DNA of 64,000 nt, from positions 50,760,622 through 50,824,621 of the forward strand of contig OZ024734.1 of NCBI GenBank assembly GCA_964016875.1. The letters run 5' to 3'. The stretch's first letter is position 1, and each line of letters opens with the position of its first letter. This document shows positions 1 through 11,870 of this stretch, in pieces. The notes under the pieces were generated by a model. It was not told where the DNA came from, did no database searches, and saw nothing but the letters and a program-made list of their open reading frames with translations. The position numbers and the translations under genes were made by a program. Source of the stretch: Fallopia convolvulus (Eukaryota; Streptophyta; Magnoliopsida; Caryophyllales; Polygonaceae).

Positions 1-2478
1 TCGTTAAATAATTTTAAAATTTTAAGAGTCCTTGCTCATTTTCATTTTCTTAGAGCGAACATTGCCCTTATGTTTATATTTGATGTTTATCGACAATTAT
101 AAATGCCAATTGGCACTCATTCTGATTTACCATCTTTTTCTTACGTGTTCACACTACCAATATTCCTTCTTAAATTTGTTTTCTTACACTTCTTAGTCAT
201 TATTATAATATGGGTCCTTTTCATCAAAATTAGGAAATTTGCAACGTACTGGAAAAATGTCGACATTTTTTGTCCACCTTTCATTGCCAAACCTCCCTCC
301 TACATACTCAACAAACCCTAAACATCGTGTACCTACATGTTTAGTAATATGAACAAACATCAAAAAGTGATCTAAATTTATTTAATTAGCTCCTGATTAT
401 AATTGATACATGCATGTACACATACTTACGCCCGATCATTCACTAGAAATCATCTTTTCTTAATTAAGCATGAGATTATGAATGCTCTAAATTCCACTTT
501 CGCCCAAAAAAATATACTTTTAATTAATTGTTGTGCACATTTGCATATAGTATGTATTTAGGCACCAAAAGTATGAAAATCTTATGGATAATCTAAATAA
601 ACACACTAAGTACTAACTACTTGTTAGGCTAGGGCCTAGGGCTATATATTCCATTCCATCACCTCATACCGATCGATATCGATGTTTACAAAATGGACCC
701 TTAACTGATTTTGTAAGAATGATTTTCGCTCACTTAATTTGTTGAGAGATCATATCAAAAATGAAGCATAAGTCACAAAATCCTTATTATATATATTATA
801 CTAAAAAACATGAATCGGTTGCTCATGATCCAAAAAACTTGTGACTATACTTAACTAATCGACTTTTGATGCGATATTGAATTACACATTATATTTAACC
901 CACTTGTGACTTGTCACTCGTCACTCGTACTAGTAAGTAGTAACATATATAAGGCCACAAGTGAGATGAGACGTGGGGACTCGAATTGTATGGCAAGAAC
1001 TCTTCACAATTACAAAGGGCCATCTCTATTCTCTTCCTTTCCTCCACACACAATTACACAATTATGAAATGGGCCCCAAAACTCTCATCCATCATTGCTT
1101 AGTGCTTAGATGTTGACAAGGCTAAGGTACCATCCATTTTCGGCTTCAATTTGCATCTCTCCATAACAAGCATATTGCATCAACTAATTTGATTTTACAT
1201 ACCATAGTTTTTATTTGAAGTAACTAGACCGGCGTGGTAAATTGAGAGGTCGTATGAGGCGGTACTCGAGCTCGGGTAGAAAAGACACGGACTAAAACAA
1301 GCTAAAAGAACGAGTACGAAGTACTATCACAAAACAGAAAGACCGGCAAACGAGTTGTTGCTCGATGTCAGTAAAGCACTAAAAGGTAGTGTCTAGCAAA
1401 CGGTCAACGACCCACTCGGAATGTGCGAAAAGGACAAGTACTGACGTATTCTATATACATTTTTTCTAACATATGCTCATCAAATGATCATATATATTGT
1501 ATTTGGAAATTACTCTAAATTAAGAAGATGTATAAATCCTTCAAAATATATAAAATCTTTTTTAAAAAAATTCTAAATGAGGGTTGTAGTTAGAACAATC
1601 AAATTATATATAGTTAATAATTTAAAAATTGGTCAAGTCTAGCTAGCGAAATATATATAATTAAGTAGTGAAACAAGAGATCGATGACATTCCATAAACA
1701 AAACCTTGTCCACATATCTAGAAGCAAGCACAAGAGGTGCATCCAATAATTCGATCAATGGATGGCCAAGAAATTCTTGCCAAATTGGTTACATAAGCTC
1801 ACCTTAAAATACATTTTTAAGACTAGACGAAACACTAATTTAAAAACCATATCTTGTACATATAACAAATTCATGTGGTTGGACTCCACGGCATACATTT
1901 ATATTATGTCATTGATTGCAAAGGCAAGCTTAGTTGAGTGGATGACATAGTACATGACCACATCTTGCTAAAAAGTTAGTTTAGGTGGCTTAGCTTCAAG
2001 ATTCAGATTTGGAGCTCCCTAAACCCTAATTTGCTTACAATGATTCCGGCCACTTTAACAAAATTAAATTTGTCTTTTAGTGATGAGTATATTAGTAGTA
2101 TTTGTTAACCTTGGAGTTTGATCGAATTGCTTCCTAATCATCGACAAATTCCAGGCAGTTTAGAAGAGAATAACATAAAATTAACCCTTAAAATTTACCA
2201 TTTTCACGAGCTCTACTCCCAAGTCCCAACAAGACAGCCAAGGGCTTGGCCTTTATTTTTTTTTCATTATTTTATGTGCAATTTCTTCTTGTTTCGTTAC
2301 AAACAAAATGTATGCAATATAATGTTGCTTATATATGTATATTTTCTATTTTTTTTCTAGTTAAAAAACGATCAATTAAATTTGAACTTAGTTTAAAATA
2401 AACCTAAATTTTGTATTCATTTAACGATCAAAATCAAAATGAGTTATTTTTTGTGCAAAAGAAAATATATTTGCTATA
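1..2478. other. AT-rich intergenic DNA, nothing recognised
   Basis: No open frame longer than about 80 codons and no recognisable protein motif on either strand. A less AT-rich patch lies around 1225-1440, but I could not relate it to a gene or element. The short frames present have no conserved features and are probably chance. Confidence 0.6.
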
Positions 2479-2727
2479 GATATATAATTAACTTTTTTTT
2501 TTTTTTTTTTTTTTTTGGTGGGCTGGGCCCTCGCCCAGTTCGACACTTTGTGCCTACGTCTGGACCGGAGTGTGGTTGGACCCCGTAAGGGGTGTTGCTC
2601 CTCCCAAGCCTCTCTGCTGCATCCACACCGCTAGAGAGTCTCGAACTCGAGATCTCTGGACAAATGCTTAAGCAACCTAGCTCCAATTACCACTAGACCA
2701 AGAGGTACTTGGTGATATATAATTAAC
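2479..2727 (-). mobile_element. tRNA-derived SINE with poly(A) tail and TSD
   Basis: On the minus strand the element starts at 2713 and runs to a 24-nt poly(A) tail, seen as T at 2493-2516. Near its 5' end it has a tRNA-like A box (TGGTCTAGTGGTAATTGG), and about 45 nt later a B-box-like GAGTTCGAGAC, the internal RNA polymerase III promoter of tRNA-derived SINEs. It is flanked by a perfect 14-bp TSD, GATATATAATTAAC, at 2479-2492 and 2714-2727. Body about 220 bp, non-coding. The poly(A), pol III boxes and TSD together make the call firm; the SINE family is not assigned. The intact TSD and long uninterrupted A-tract suggest a fairly recent insertion. Confidence 0.9.
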
Positions 2728-3386
2728 TTTGATGTATAGATATTGGAAGAAGGTTCATATAGTAATTATAGTCCGATTTTAGTAAAAGAATGTTATAAAT
2801 ATGTTTGTACTTTCCATGTCATACTAATCATGATGTCTTTCCTCCGAACACAACTTTTTATTCTATAAACCTAATGAAAGTCCGATCCCACATATTTTTT
2901 AATGTTAAAAGTAAGTCTTTTGGTAAATAAAATTTTAATTAGATGTATGACGAGGAGTAATAAAAAATTATTGATGAGGGTTAAACTTGGCATACAATGA
3001 TGGGTTTCTTAAGGTGGTTTTATTAGGTAACGTGTTTTTTTTTTAAAGACTGATACAAGACATTATGATTGTGTGATACTTAGTTTGCTTATGAACTTCA
3101 TTGTAGATATGATTCCACTTTAGCATAGTCGCAAGTATAATTATGATAATGAAATTAATTAAACTAAGCAACTTAAAGAATGAAACTATACAAGTTGCCA
3201 AGTTGGCCTTCCAGTTAATTAATGAGATCTTTTTTATTTAGGGCATGCTCGATAACTTGAAGCTGAGTTTAGCTAAAGTTGATGAAATTATAGAAATACG
3301 TAGTAGGAGGTATGAGAATAATTGTTCGAAATACATTTTTATGAGAATTTATGCTTTTTTGTTGGTAAACTTCTATAAGATTAAAT
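2728..3386. other. AT-rich intergenic DNA, nothing recognised
   Basis: Low-complexity AT-rich sequence between the SINE and a short tandem repeat. No gene, RNA or element signature seen. Confidence 0.6.
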
Positions 3387-3458
3387 AAGCTTGGGGAACT
3401 TTCAACCAAAAAAAAAGCTTGGGGAACTTTCAACCCAAAAAAAAAGCTTGGGGAACTT
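3387..3458 (+). repeat. short tandem repeat, 28-29 bp unit, about 2.6 copies
   Basis: Units start at 3387, 3415 and 3444, each beginning AAGCTTGGGGAACTT and followed by TCAACC and an A-tract. The third copy is partial. Copies are nearly identical, the A-tract varying by one base. Confidence 0.85.
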
Positions 3459-3506
3459 AAATATTGGGTTGAAATTCGACTTAGATGATCAACTCAAGAT
3501 TCGTAA

Positions 3507-4085
3507 TCTATAACTATATATTAAAGTTGTTCCTTTTCAAGCTACCAGAACGATTCTGTCCCACCTCAAATTTAAAAATTAATTTTATTTCTATTATTAT
3601 AATTTCTTTCTATTAAATTTTTTTAAATTTTTTTTAATTTATCTTTAATATCAAACAAATATCTATTCAATATAACAATATCTTTTAAAACCTTCCTTAT
3701 ACAAGTATTTAAAATTAAATATAAGATATTTTAAAATAAATATAAATCTTTTATCATAAATCCTTTGAGGAATTTATTTATAGATATATAGTGATTTTAT
3801 TTTATAAAAAAAATTAATGATAAATATTTATAATGTTTAAAATTAATAAAAATAAAAAATAAAATATTTAATAGATATATTGAAATATTTGATAATCACT
3901 AAATTTACGTACATGAAAAGTAATAAAATATGAAGAATATAATATTTGATTAAAAAGTATACATTCTACGAGTAATAAATTATTTATATTAAAGTTTATA
4001 TTATATTTTAATTTATTAATATCCGATTTATAATGTCTATAAAATATCGAATCGTAGTCGTACATGGTACGACGGGTAAAACTAG
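3507..4085 (+). mobile_element. non-autonomous Helitron candidate, 579 bp
   Basis: The left end is TCTATAACTATATATT just after an A (3506). The right end is CTAG at 4082-4085 followed by T (4086). This is the A|TC...CTRR|T arrangement of Helitrons. A perfect 7-bp stem with a 3-nt loop (GTCGTAC-ATG-GTACGAC, 4057-4073) sits 8 nt upstream of CTAG, where Helitrons carry their 3' terminator hairpin. There are no terminal inverted repeats and no TSD, as expected. The interior is AT-rich and non-coding, so it would depend on a RepHel enzyme elsewhere. Confidence 0.75.
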
Positions 4086-5226
4086 TTAGGCTTTGTTTGC
4101 TAAGCCTAAAACGTTACGGAGTAGTATTTATCTTTTAAATATTAGTATGGTGTTTGATATAATAAGTAGATGTATTTTTAGCTAGCGTTTAAAAACTTAA
4201 TTTTTGGTAGTTACTTTTGAAAGATTTTTTAAATTTAAACTAGTGTTTGAGACTTCTCTTTCATATGTGCCCTCGATCAAAAAGGAAAATCACGGCTTCT
4301 TTAATAAATCATAAATCCTATTTCGATATTTTAAACTAGTGGTTGAAATTACGCCCTTAACCGCTTAACTAGATGTCCGATAGTCATTTTGTAAGTATAA
4401 ACTAAATTTAAAAGCTACATCAACCAAACATACATATACATTTTTTTATTGGACCAATATTTTCAACCGCTCTATATCAACTGCTACCGCTACTTACTAT
4501 ATACAACTATACATTATCACTAATTTTGACAAACATGACATTAATCATATAAGCTTCTTTAGTTTGGCCACGGAATAGACAATTTGGATGCTCAATTTTT
4601 TTTCACCGCGCACGCTCATTTACGTCCAAACAGAACTTTGTGGAACACTTGTAATTTCTTGGTTTGGTGGGTTGGCTACATGACATGTAATGAGACATGA
4701 CAACACATGCACTATTTCATCCCAATAGATATCGACACGACTTTTTTTTTGTCAAAAGCAAGTTTCATCAAAATGTATAACGAGTCGACACATATCTAAT
4801 GAAGAAATAGATGCTCAATCAAAACTATGCACAAAATAGAAATCATGTCATTTCTATGTCTTCTAACCACATCAAATTACAACATAAATATGGCAAATTA
4901 CTTCGAGTATAAGACTATCTTATAGCTTTATTTATATATGAATGATTTATTTGCTTAATAATTGCTTTAATAATTGTTTATCTGATCAATCACTCCAATA
5001 ATTTTCTCCCTAATTTCTTGCTTGCAACATGTTCGATCTAGTTATAAAGCAGAACTTGAATTTTTCATTTCGTACTAACGACACAATCAAATGGCAAACT
5101 TAAAAATAATAATGGTATAATATATGTGTCAGATCGGAAATAATAACCCCTCTTTTTTTTGTTCTGTTTATTTGCATTTCAATTACACTGCAACTAGAGG
5201 AGATCCAACGAAGACGACAAATAGAG
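4086..5226. other. intergenic DNA downstream of the FLZ gene
   Basis: AT-rich DNA without recognisable coding potential. The part nearest 5360 probably contains the 3' UTR and polyadenylation region of the minus-strand FLZ gene. Confidence 0.5.
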
Positions 5227-5359
5227 ATTGTGTGGCAGCCAATGGCCAAGGGATCGAATAATCGACACTAGATCAGCACGAACAAAACGATTCGTTTTGG
5301 CATGTATTGACCTTTCTAACGCCGTTTCATTACATGAACTTCTTCATCTCCACGCGCTC

Positions 5360-6059
5360 TTACACGGCGGTTCCCGCCACCGTCTCCCCTTCCGCCGTAA
5401 CCTTCGGCCTTCCCTTCGCCGCCGCGGAACTGGCCGGTGCTTTCTTCGCCGACGCTAGCGACAGCCTCTCTTTCCTCTCGTCCTGGCTCATCTGCTGTTG
5501 CCGGCACTCCAAGCTACAAAAAGCACTATCGCCTCTGCTTCCAAGCAACACAAGCAAAAAAAAATAATCGAAAATCAAAATCGCAAGTAAATCCTTGAGA
5601 ATTGAGGCTAGAGTTCCAGAATCTGAACTCAATTTACAGATCAAAGCAGTTACGAATACTATTTCCGCGAAGAATTGAGCGAACAAGAGAGTTTTGGGAA
5701 GGAATTACACTATTACAGTACCTGTACATGTAAATGTCTCGGCCGGGGACGAAACGGCGTTTGCAAAGGCAGCAGGACTTGAGGAAGTGAGGAGCCATAG
5801 TGGCGAGGCTGTAATCCGCCGAGTGCCTCCTCGTGACTCTCGGAGAAACCAAGGCGGCGATGGTGCTCCTCTGATCCGGAGTCACCGACGGAGAAGAAGC
5901 GGAGGAGGAGGAGGCTTCCGATTCGGCGATAGATGGTTCGGAAGGCGGAGGAGGAGAAACGGCGAATTCGACGGGCGCGGGCTTGGAGGGGTCGAAGGCG
6001 AACTCGGTCATGCTGGTGGTTCGCTTCATCGGATGGCGGGGCCTCTTGCCGAGCAACAT
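5360..6059 (-). CDS. FCS-like zinc finger (FLZ/DUF581) protein, two exons
   Basis: Plant-specific FLZ protein; the family acts as adaptors, notably for SnRK1 energy-sensing kinase complexes. Exon 1 is 5722-6059 and exon 2 is 5360-5534. The 187-bp intron has GT (5721-5720) and AG ends, and an Arg codon is split across the junction. The product is 170 aa. Residues 91-136 form the FLZ domain: a C-x2-C pair (C96/C99) and an FC-x3-C pair (C119/C123) around the family signature RDIYMYRGD, which spans the splice site. The N-terminus (MLLGKRPR, then KRTTSMTEF) resembles the small Arabidopsis FLZ1/FLZ2-type proteins. The middle is a Ser/Pro-rich low-complexity linker and the C-terminus is Ala/Lys-rich. 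The start is the first ATG in good context; a longer upstream frame (to 6242) overlaps the TATA region and is unlikely to be translated. Family certain; the ortholog is not resolved. Confidence 0.92.
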
Positions 6060-6129
6060 CGTCGGATTCCGGGGAGATTGGCCGGAGATCTGAGAGGAGA
6101 GGGAGGAGGAAGAAGGAGAGAGCGAAAAC

Positions 6130-6245
6130 CAAGGAGGGAATCTGGGACCGGGGAGGTTGGGTTTATATTTGAGAGAGAAAGGGGAGAAAGTACACGTCAG
6201 TTGTTTGTTTCGCTCACAGAAGGGTGAGTCACTGCCATCCAATCA
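6130..6245 (-). promoter_or_regulatory. FLZ gene core promoter
   Basis: On the minus strand an AAATATAAAC TATA element lies at 6161-6170, about 100 nt upstream of the ATG. This implies a 5' UTR of roughly 70 nt. An ACGT-core element (TGACGTGT, 6192-6199) lies about 30 nt further upstream and an inverted CCAAT box at 6239-6243. ACGT cores are bZIP sites and would fit the stress and sugar regulation usual for FLZ genes, but no function is shown here. Confidence 0.55.
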
Positions 6246-6444
6246 GAGCGTGCGATTGATTAGCATTTACACCACTTTTTTATTTCCGGTCCCTTTATTT
6301 ACCCACAAATCTCCAAACAAGCCCGCTTACAATTTTCTTTTCCGAAATTGCCCCCTTTTAGGACTTGGGCAAATCCGGCCCGGCCCACCATCACGACAAA
6401 GAAGCCCGATCCATTTATCTATCCCAAACCCCCGCTATCGGCTT

Positions 6445-6968
6445 GTGTTAGTTGTCTAGGGTCTATTTGACGGGCATTATTTTGACCTTATAAACTTTAA
6501 TTAAGTTTATGATAAAAGAAATAAAGTCGCTATCATAGTATCATCTGTTCGGTAGTGGGAGTTGATGATGTTTATTATACCTTATGGGAGTTGATGGGAG
6601 TTTGGTTGCGTTCCGTAACTGCTTGTTTCATTGCTTATAAGCACTTTGTTGCTTATTTGGAAAAATAAGCAACCTGGAGGTGTGTTCGGCAACAATTGCT
6701 TATTTGGAAAAATAAGCAACCTGGAGGTGTGTTAGTTGTCTAGGGTGTGTTCACCGGGCGTTAATTTGACCTTATACAACTTTAATCAACCTTATGGTAA
6801 AAAAATAAAGTCGTTATCATTTGTTTGGTACTGGGAGTTGATGATTATCATAACTTATGGGAGTTGATGGGACTTTAGTTGAGTTCGGTAACTGCTTATT
6901 TAATTACTTATAAGCACTTTGTTGCTTATTTGGAAAAATAAGCAACCTGGGGTGTGTTCGACAATAGT
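6445..6968 (+). repeat. tandem duplication of a MITE left end with its flank
   Basis: Two diverged direct copies, about 6445-6729 and 6730-6968. Both begin GTGTTAGTTGTCTAGGG and continue through TTGACCTTATA, GGGAGTTGATG and CTTATAAGCACTTTGTTGC to GAAAAATAAGCAACCTGG. Because the shared block includes the sequence left of the TAGGG terminus, the copies arose by local duplication rather than by two independent insertions. The first copy also has a short internal duplication (6656-6725). Confidence 0.8.
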
Positions 6969-8357
6969 TACTTACTCCCTCCGTTTCAAAATAGTTGTTC
7001 ATAGACAAAAGTGCACATATATTAAGGGGAAAAAATTCTTCCAAAAATACCCCTATAAAGTGGTACTTTCTACTCCAAAAAGTTGCTTTGGAAAAAGTGT
7101 ATGTTTAGTGTGGTGTAATTATTAAGGGTATAAATGGAAAAAATTATTATATGAACAACTATTGTGAAACAAGAAAAATTGTCTATATGGACAACTATTT
7201 TGAAACGGAGGGAGTATATTTTAATAAACAAATTTATTTCGGATGCTGATAAGCAAAAAAAATAATCAATACCCACATCCTTATCTGAAATAAGCAAACT
7301 TCTCCAAAATAAATAAGCAATGGACTAACTTTATAATTTTACTACCCCATATCCCAATCAAATTTTTTCATCCATCTTCGTTATTTCTTCTTTCTCCATG
7401 GAACCTCCATCTTCTCTTAGAGAACTAGAAGCCATTATCTCCTTCGAACTGGAACTCTTGAAGCCTTCATTGGCTCCTTTGAACTATAACACTGGAAGCC
7501 TTCATTGGCTCCTTCGAACTGGAATCTCCATCATCTCCTTCGCCTGGAAGCTCCATCAAAATCTATATATGCCTAATTTTCCCACAATTGTGGCCCACTA
7601 ATTTTGGGAAAATTAAAATTCAAACCACCTTTTTAAAAAATAAGCAAATTAGTTAATATTCGTTCCTCTATTTTCCAATGCGTGTGTTTTGCCTTGAATA
7701 AGAGTGTCGGAGCCTAGTTAGTTGCTAGGCTCTCATCTAACGCTGTGTAATTTTTTCTATTACAGTATAAGATTAACGTTGTGTAACTTTAATAAGCAAG
7801 TGATTTGTTTTTTGGTAAGCAAGCAAGTCACTTGCATTATATTTTTCAGGATATTTTGATAAATGTCAAATCACCTTTTAAAAATAAGCAAACCCTCAAA
7901 CTGAATACCCGCATGGTTATTTCATTAATAAGTTTTCACTTCCAACATCAGAAATAACACCTAATAAGAACATCCAGTACAATCAGCATAAACATCAACA
8001 TCAACTTCAACATAGCACTGATTTGTCGAACGCGCCCTTTATTTTTTACCCAAGATTTAATATACCCCATTTCAGCCTTATCTAGCCTTATGGAATTTGT
8101 TTCCTTCGATTGCCCCTCACTAATTTAATTTTGGAATATCTAATTTATAAATATATTCTTTTTGGTAATTTTACATCCATATTTTATAAAATCATTCTCT
8201 ATCAATTTAGTCTATCGAACACCTACATAATTTTTCACAAAAATAAGCTTCTAATTTCAATTCCTAAAATCAACTTGTAAAATCAGTATCAACTATCAAC
8301 CATTAAATCAATATCAACATCAACTCATATCAGGTTTGAAGTAACGAACAGACCCTA
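6457..8357. mobile_element. hAT-like MITE cluster (non-autonomous)
   Basis: The outer ends match as imperfect inverted repeats: TAGGGTCTATTTG at 6457 and, reading inward from 8357, TAGGGTCTGTTCG. A second, inner pair (GGGTGTGTTC near 6743; inverted GGGCGCGTTCG near 8030) belongs to the same family. The interior near the right end is rich in CATCAACATCAA-type sequence. A related element sits at 21166-21592. The TAGGG termini are typical of plant hAT MITEs, but no clean 8-bp TSD is visible, so the superfamily is inferred. The interior (7398-7600) has a short frame and a duplicated GAAGCCTTCATTGGCTCCTT motif without recognisable homology. Confidence 0.55.
6975..7214. mobile_element. Stowaway (Tc1/mariner-type) MITE, 240 bp
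   Basis: Inverted termini begin CTCCCTCCGTTTCAAAATAG on both sides, the hallmark Stowaway terminus. They extend about 30 bp with few mismatches and are flanked by TA dinucleotides (6973-6974 and 7215-7216), the standard TSD. Non-coding. It sits inside the older MITE cluster, so it inserted later. Confidence 0.93.
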
Positions 8358-9113
8358 GTTTTAGTTCTCGTGCCCTGCATAGGGTTTTGTAGATTTGTTG
8401 TATTATTTATTTGTATTTGTTAAATTTTTATTAATTTAAATAGACAAGTATATTTAAAAAATACTATAAGTACATATCTTATCTACAAAAAACTATCATT
8501 TTCAAAATAATTATTAAAAATAATAGAGGCAAGTATATTCTTAAAAAAATTAAGTACATATCTTAACTACAAAGAAAAACTTCTATTTCTAAAAATAATT
8601 ATTAAAAATTGATATAGATAAGGATTTAAAAAAAACTATATGCATTTTATCTAAAAAATCTATCTTATCCAAAAATTAAACTATTATATTGATTATTTTA
8701 TTTAATATGGGGTCGTTTTACATATTATTTTAACCTTCACTTTAGTACATAATAATGATATTTTGACTCAAATCCATACTAATCTAGCCTAGCTCGTCAA
8801 AAAAATAAAGAGTCTAGCCTCGGAGAGAGAATACGCTATTGGGCACACTGGGCAAAAGCTAGATTTGATGATCTTCATGGGTCCAACTTTACCAAAGGCT
8901 GGAGAAGTCGGAGGAAGACAAGATCCATTCTCGTTCACGTGGGCCTCATCATATACTCACAAGACAACCAATTAAAGGTCGATCTTGTATGTGAGGCTAT
9001 CATATTGGAGAGATGGAACGTGATTGCTTGATTTCTCACGGTGTACGTCGCACACCTTATTAAAGAGAGACTGTTTGAGTTGAGTGACTCGTACAAGGTG
9101 CATGTTTGTTCGT
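8358..9113. other. intergenic DNA, AT-rich then mixed
   Basis: 8358-8770 is very AT-rich with several approximate repeats of a block containing AAGTACATATCTTA. From about 8780 the base composition becomes balanced and leads into the GGPPS fragment, but I recognise no protein motif in 8780-9110. Confidence 0.5.
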
Positions 9114-9281
9114 GTTGTGGCCGATAAGGTGACATATCCAAAGTTGATTGGGATCGACAAATCGCGGGAGTTTGCCGAAGAGTTGAACAAAGAGGCCAAG
9201 AATCAGCTTAAGGTGCTTGATCAACATAAGCCTGGGTCTTTTCTTGCGTTAGTTGATTATATAACATATAGGCAGAAATAG
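9114..9281 (+). pseudogene. GGPP synthase C-terminal fragment
   Basis: The last about 55 codons of an open frame read VADKVTYPKLIGIDKSREFA, then ELNKEAKNQL, and end DYITYRQK-stop. This is the characteristic C-terminus of plant type-II geranylgeranyl diphosphate synthases (plastid isoprenoid biosynthesis), including the near-terminal Y-I-x-Y-R-Q. The N-terminal two thirds, with both catalytic DDxxD motifs, is absent upstream and no matching exon is visible, so this is a captured or degraded gene piece. A second GGPPS piece lies about 2.6 kb away on the opposite strand. A splice-in terminal exon of an unseen gene is possible but unlikely, because plant GGPPS genes are usually intronless. Confidence 0.7.
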
Positions 9282-10134
9282 GCTTGCTTATTAAAGTTAG
9301 AGAAAATTGATTTGATAGTACTTCTTTATCTGAAATACTTAACGATTCTACTACTTTCAGTGTTGATAGAATGTTGTATGAGATTTCATGTTAACGAATG
9401 ACAACAAGGGTGCAGTTTTTGGATGTAAGTTAATTTTTATTGGGTTTTTTGTATGTCTTGTATCTTGTCTACCAGAATTCGATTGAAATGTACATTGGTT
9501 TGAAATTCATACTCTTACTACCAACCTATCTTAATTTGTAAGGATTGAGGACTGAATGTGAGTGCTAGTGTGAAGTAGGGACTGGTGCGACTCGGTTTCA
9601 ATTTCAGGGTGAAGTTTGGCGTAATTCATTAAGGATTAGTGTTGGAATAGGTTTATACTTCTCACAGAATTGGATCATATTCAACATCTTGTTGCTGCTT
9701 TCTTGTTGTTGAAACTCAAAACAAGCGTACTAAATACGAGATTTTATTAAATAGTAACTCTCGTGTTTTGTATAACCAAACGGTTTTTGTACATAGATTA
9801 CCATAGCGCGATCTCACTCGGAGATCAAACACATCGAATCTAGCTACATGAAAAGATTCTGACCCAGATTGGTTTTTCGATCCTTTATTTCGATCCACCT
9901 CCATTCTATATATAATGCAAGTGACTTGCTTGCTTATCTAATTTTGATCGATGTGGGATGCTTAGTGTAAAAAACTACATATCAATATATTATAACTAAA
10001 GTCGATTCCCTCTATCCTACGTGTCATTGTCTTAACTATGCCACATAGGCGTTTTAATTTTTCCATTTACCTATTTGCCCTTTGTTATTTAAGTATTTAC
10101 ATTCTTATATTATAATAATATTCTTTATGTTATT
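9282..10134. other. intergenic DNA, nothing recognised
   Basis: Mixed composition to about 9920, then AT-rich. No gene or element end could be supported. The block from about 9990 resembles a Helitron left end but lacks a matching right end. Confidence 0.5.
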
Positions 10135-10391
10135 AGAGTTTGGTTCAAATGAAACAAACTTTTATCGTGAAAATTGAAAAGTGCACTACAAAGTACGAAA
10201 AATGCATTAAAAATACAAAAAGTGCAATCCGAAAAGTGTACTACAAAAAAATATAAAAGTGCACTACAAAGTACGAAAAATGCAAATGCGAAAAAGTGCG
10301 CTCCGAAGTAGGAAAAGTGCACTACGAACTAGAAAAAGTGCATTCGTGTCATTTTTCACGATAAGAGTTTGTTTCATTTGAACCAAACTCT
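10135..10391. mobile_element. MITE with 39-bp TIRs and a tandem-repeat core
   Basis: The arms at 10135-10173 and 10353-10391 are inverted copies with a single mismatch (both begin AGAGTTTGGTTCAAATGAAA). The about 180-bp core is made of variant units around GTGCACTACAAAGTACGAAA and AAAAATGCA. There is no coding capacity. Long near-perfect TIRs with a repetitive centre suggest a foldback or Mutator-like MITE. A clear TSD is not visible, so the superfamily is unassigned. The near-identity of the arms argues for recent activity or hairpin correction. Confidence 0.75.
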
Positions 10392-10419
10392 ATATTATTA
10401 TTAATATAAAATTATATCT

Positions 10420-10690
10420 AGAGATCTTAAAATTTGGCAAGTTGTGTTAGGAGGATAATCCATTATGGAACAGTTTTATTAAATATAATAATGTTACTAA
10501 TATATAAGCATATTAAGATATCTTAAAATTTGGCAAGAAACATACTATTCATTATGAAATAAACTTTTTAATATAATAATGTTACTACAATCATATTTAG
10601 ATTTATTAAAATTTGACAAGTGATAGAAACATAATCTTCATTATAAAATATTTTTTAAATATTCATATAATAATATTACTATTTTTTAGA
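10420..10690 (+). repeat. AT-rich tandem repeat, about 3 copies of a roughly 95-bp unit
   Basis: Three diverged blocks each contain TTAAAATTTGGCAAG (or TTTGACAAG), then CATTATGAAAT or CATTATAAAAT, then TATAATAATGTTACT. They start near 10426, 10518 and 10605. Non-coding. Confidence 0.65.
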
Positions 10691-11870
10691 AATATTAAGA
10701 ACATAAATATTATATTTGAATTATTTTGAAATTATGATTAATATTCAATTTATAACATTAAATCACACATATATATAATAAATTATGTGCAAGGCATGCG
10801 TGTAGAAACCATCTTTTTCAATTATTATTTTTGGATTAGATACGTACAATTTATTTTCCTAATTAATTATTATTGGTTTTATATTCTAGAAAAAAATTAA
10901 ATAGAAGATTTTATTAAATTAAATTATTTAAGATAACTTGGATCTAATATTTAATTTTGGATATTAATGATAAAAAACATATTCTAGAATCTATAAAACC
11001 TTTAAGTTTATCTTATTTATGTAAAGTAAAAACTAATTTGTGTTTAAAGACCGTGATTATTTGTCGCTAGACAATTGATGTATTTGAAAAAAATATTAAT
11101 TTTTTTAATCAAAACTCGTACAAGGTATGGGAATATATGTTAGTTTAGATATAACCAAGAAGTGTGCATAGTAGTCTTACGTGACCATTTGATGATTGGA
11201 TCTTATATGACTTTCCAAAACCATGTTTGAAAAGTTAACAAAGAGAGTCTAATAGCAATGAGTTTGGTGAGCTGTGGTGGCAGAATTGCATGTTTGAGAA
11301 TGTACGCACATGCTTGAGAGTATACATGGACCAAGCTCACACACTTTGTCACCTGGGTTAGCTTCTTCATTTTGTTTTTGATGGGCCAAGCTCACTCTTT
11401 TCCAATTTAGGCACACTCTCCATTCAAATTTAATGCATATAACCCGATATTTTCTCTTTTCCTTTTCTATACTACTAATTTATCTCTGATTATTTAGCGG
11501 TTTATTTCGTGCACTATCACTTTCTTGCTTGAAAGTTGAAACATAACAAGTTTGACTAAAGCTGGACCGTGTTATGCGTCTACTACATGAATTGTTGTCG
11601 TGAGATTGTCTATAGGATAATGTGTGTAAAAATTCTCTTTGAGCTTCTTGCTCTTGTCTTCCAAATTATACGAAAATGGAAATAATATAGGCACGAAAAA
11701 CATATATTTACCATAATTTTATTCTAGGAAATGAGCTTTAGGTTTACATCTAAGTGTTTGCTTAATTGGTTGTCAAGGGAATTTACATGAAGGTGAAAAA
11801 TCCCAGGAAGTCAAAATTACATGCGTTTGTTTGAAGATTAGCTATTGAAAAATCTATGATTTTTAACTTT
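10691..11870. other. AT-rich intergenic DNA, nothing recognised
   Basis: No gene, RNA or transposon signature seen on either strand. Confidence 0.5.

Noticed and set aside
103..321. 72-codon hydrophobic frame near the left edge
   Set aside because: Its hydrophobic make-up follows from T-rich sequence. No start context, homology or splice signals.
5694..6227. 177-codon plus-strand frame opposite FLZ exon 1
   Set aside because: Antisense shadow of a GC-rich coding exon: Arg/Gly-rich with no family resemblance.
9990..10790. Possible second Helitron (starts TCAATATATTATAAC)
   Set aside because: No CTRR end with a 3' hairpin was found on the right side, so the boundaries cannot be supported.
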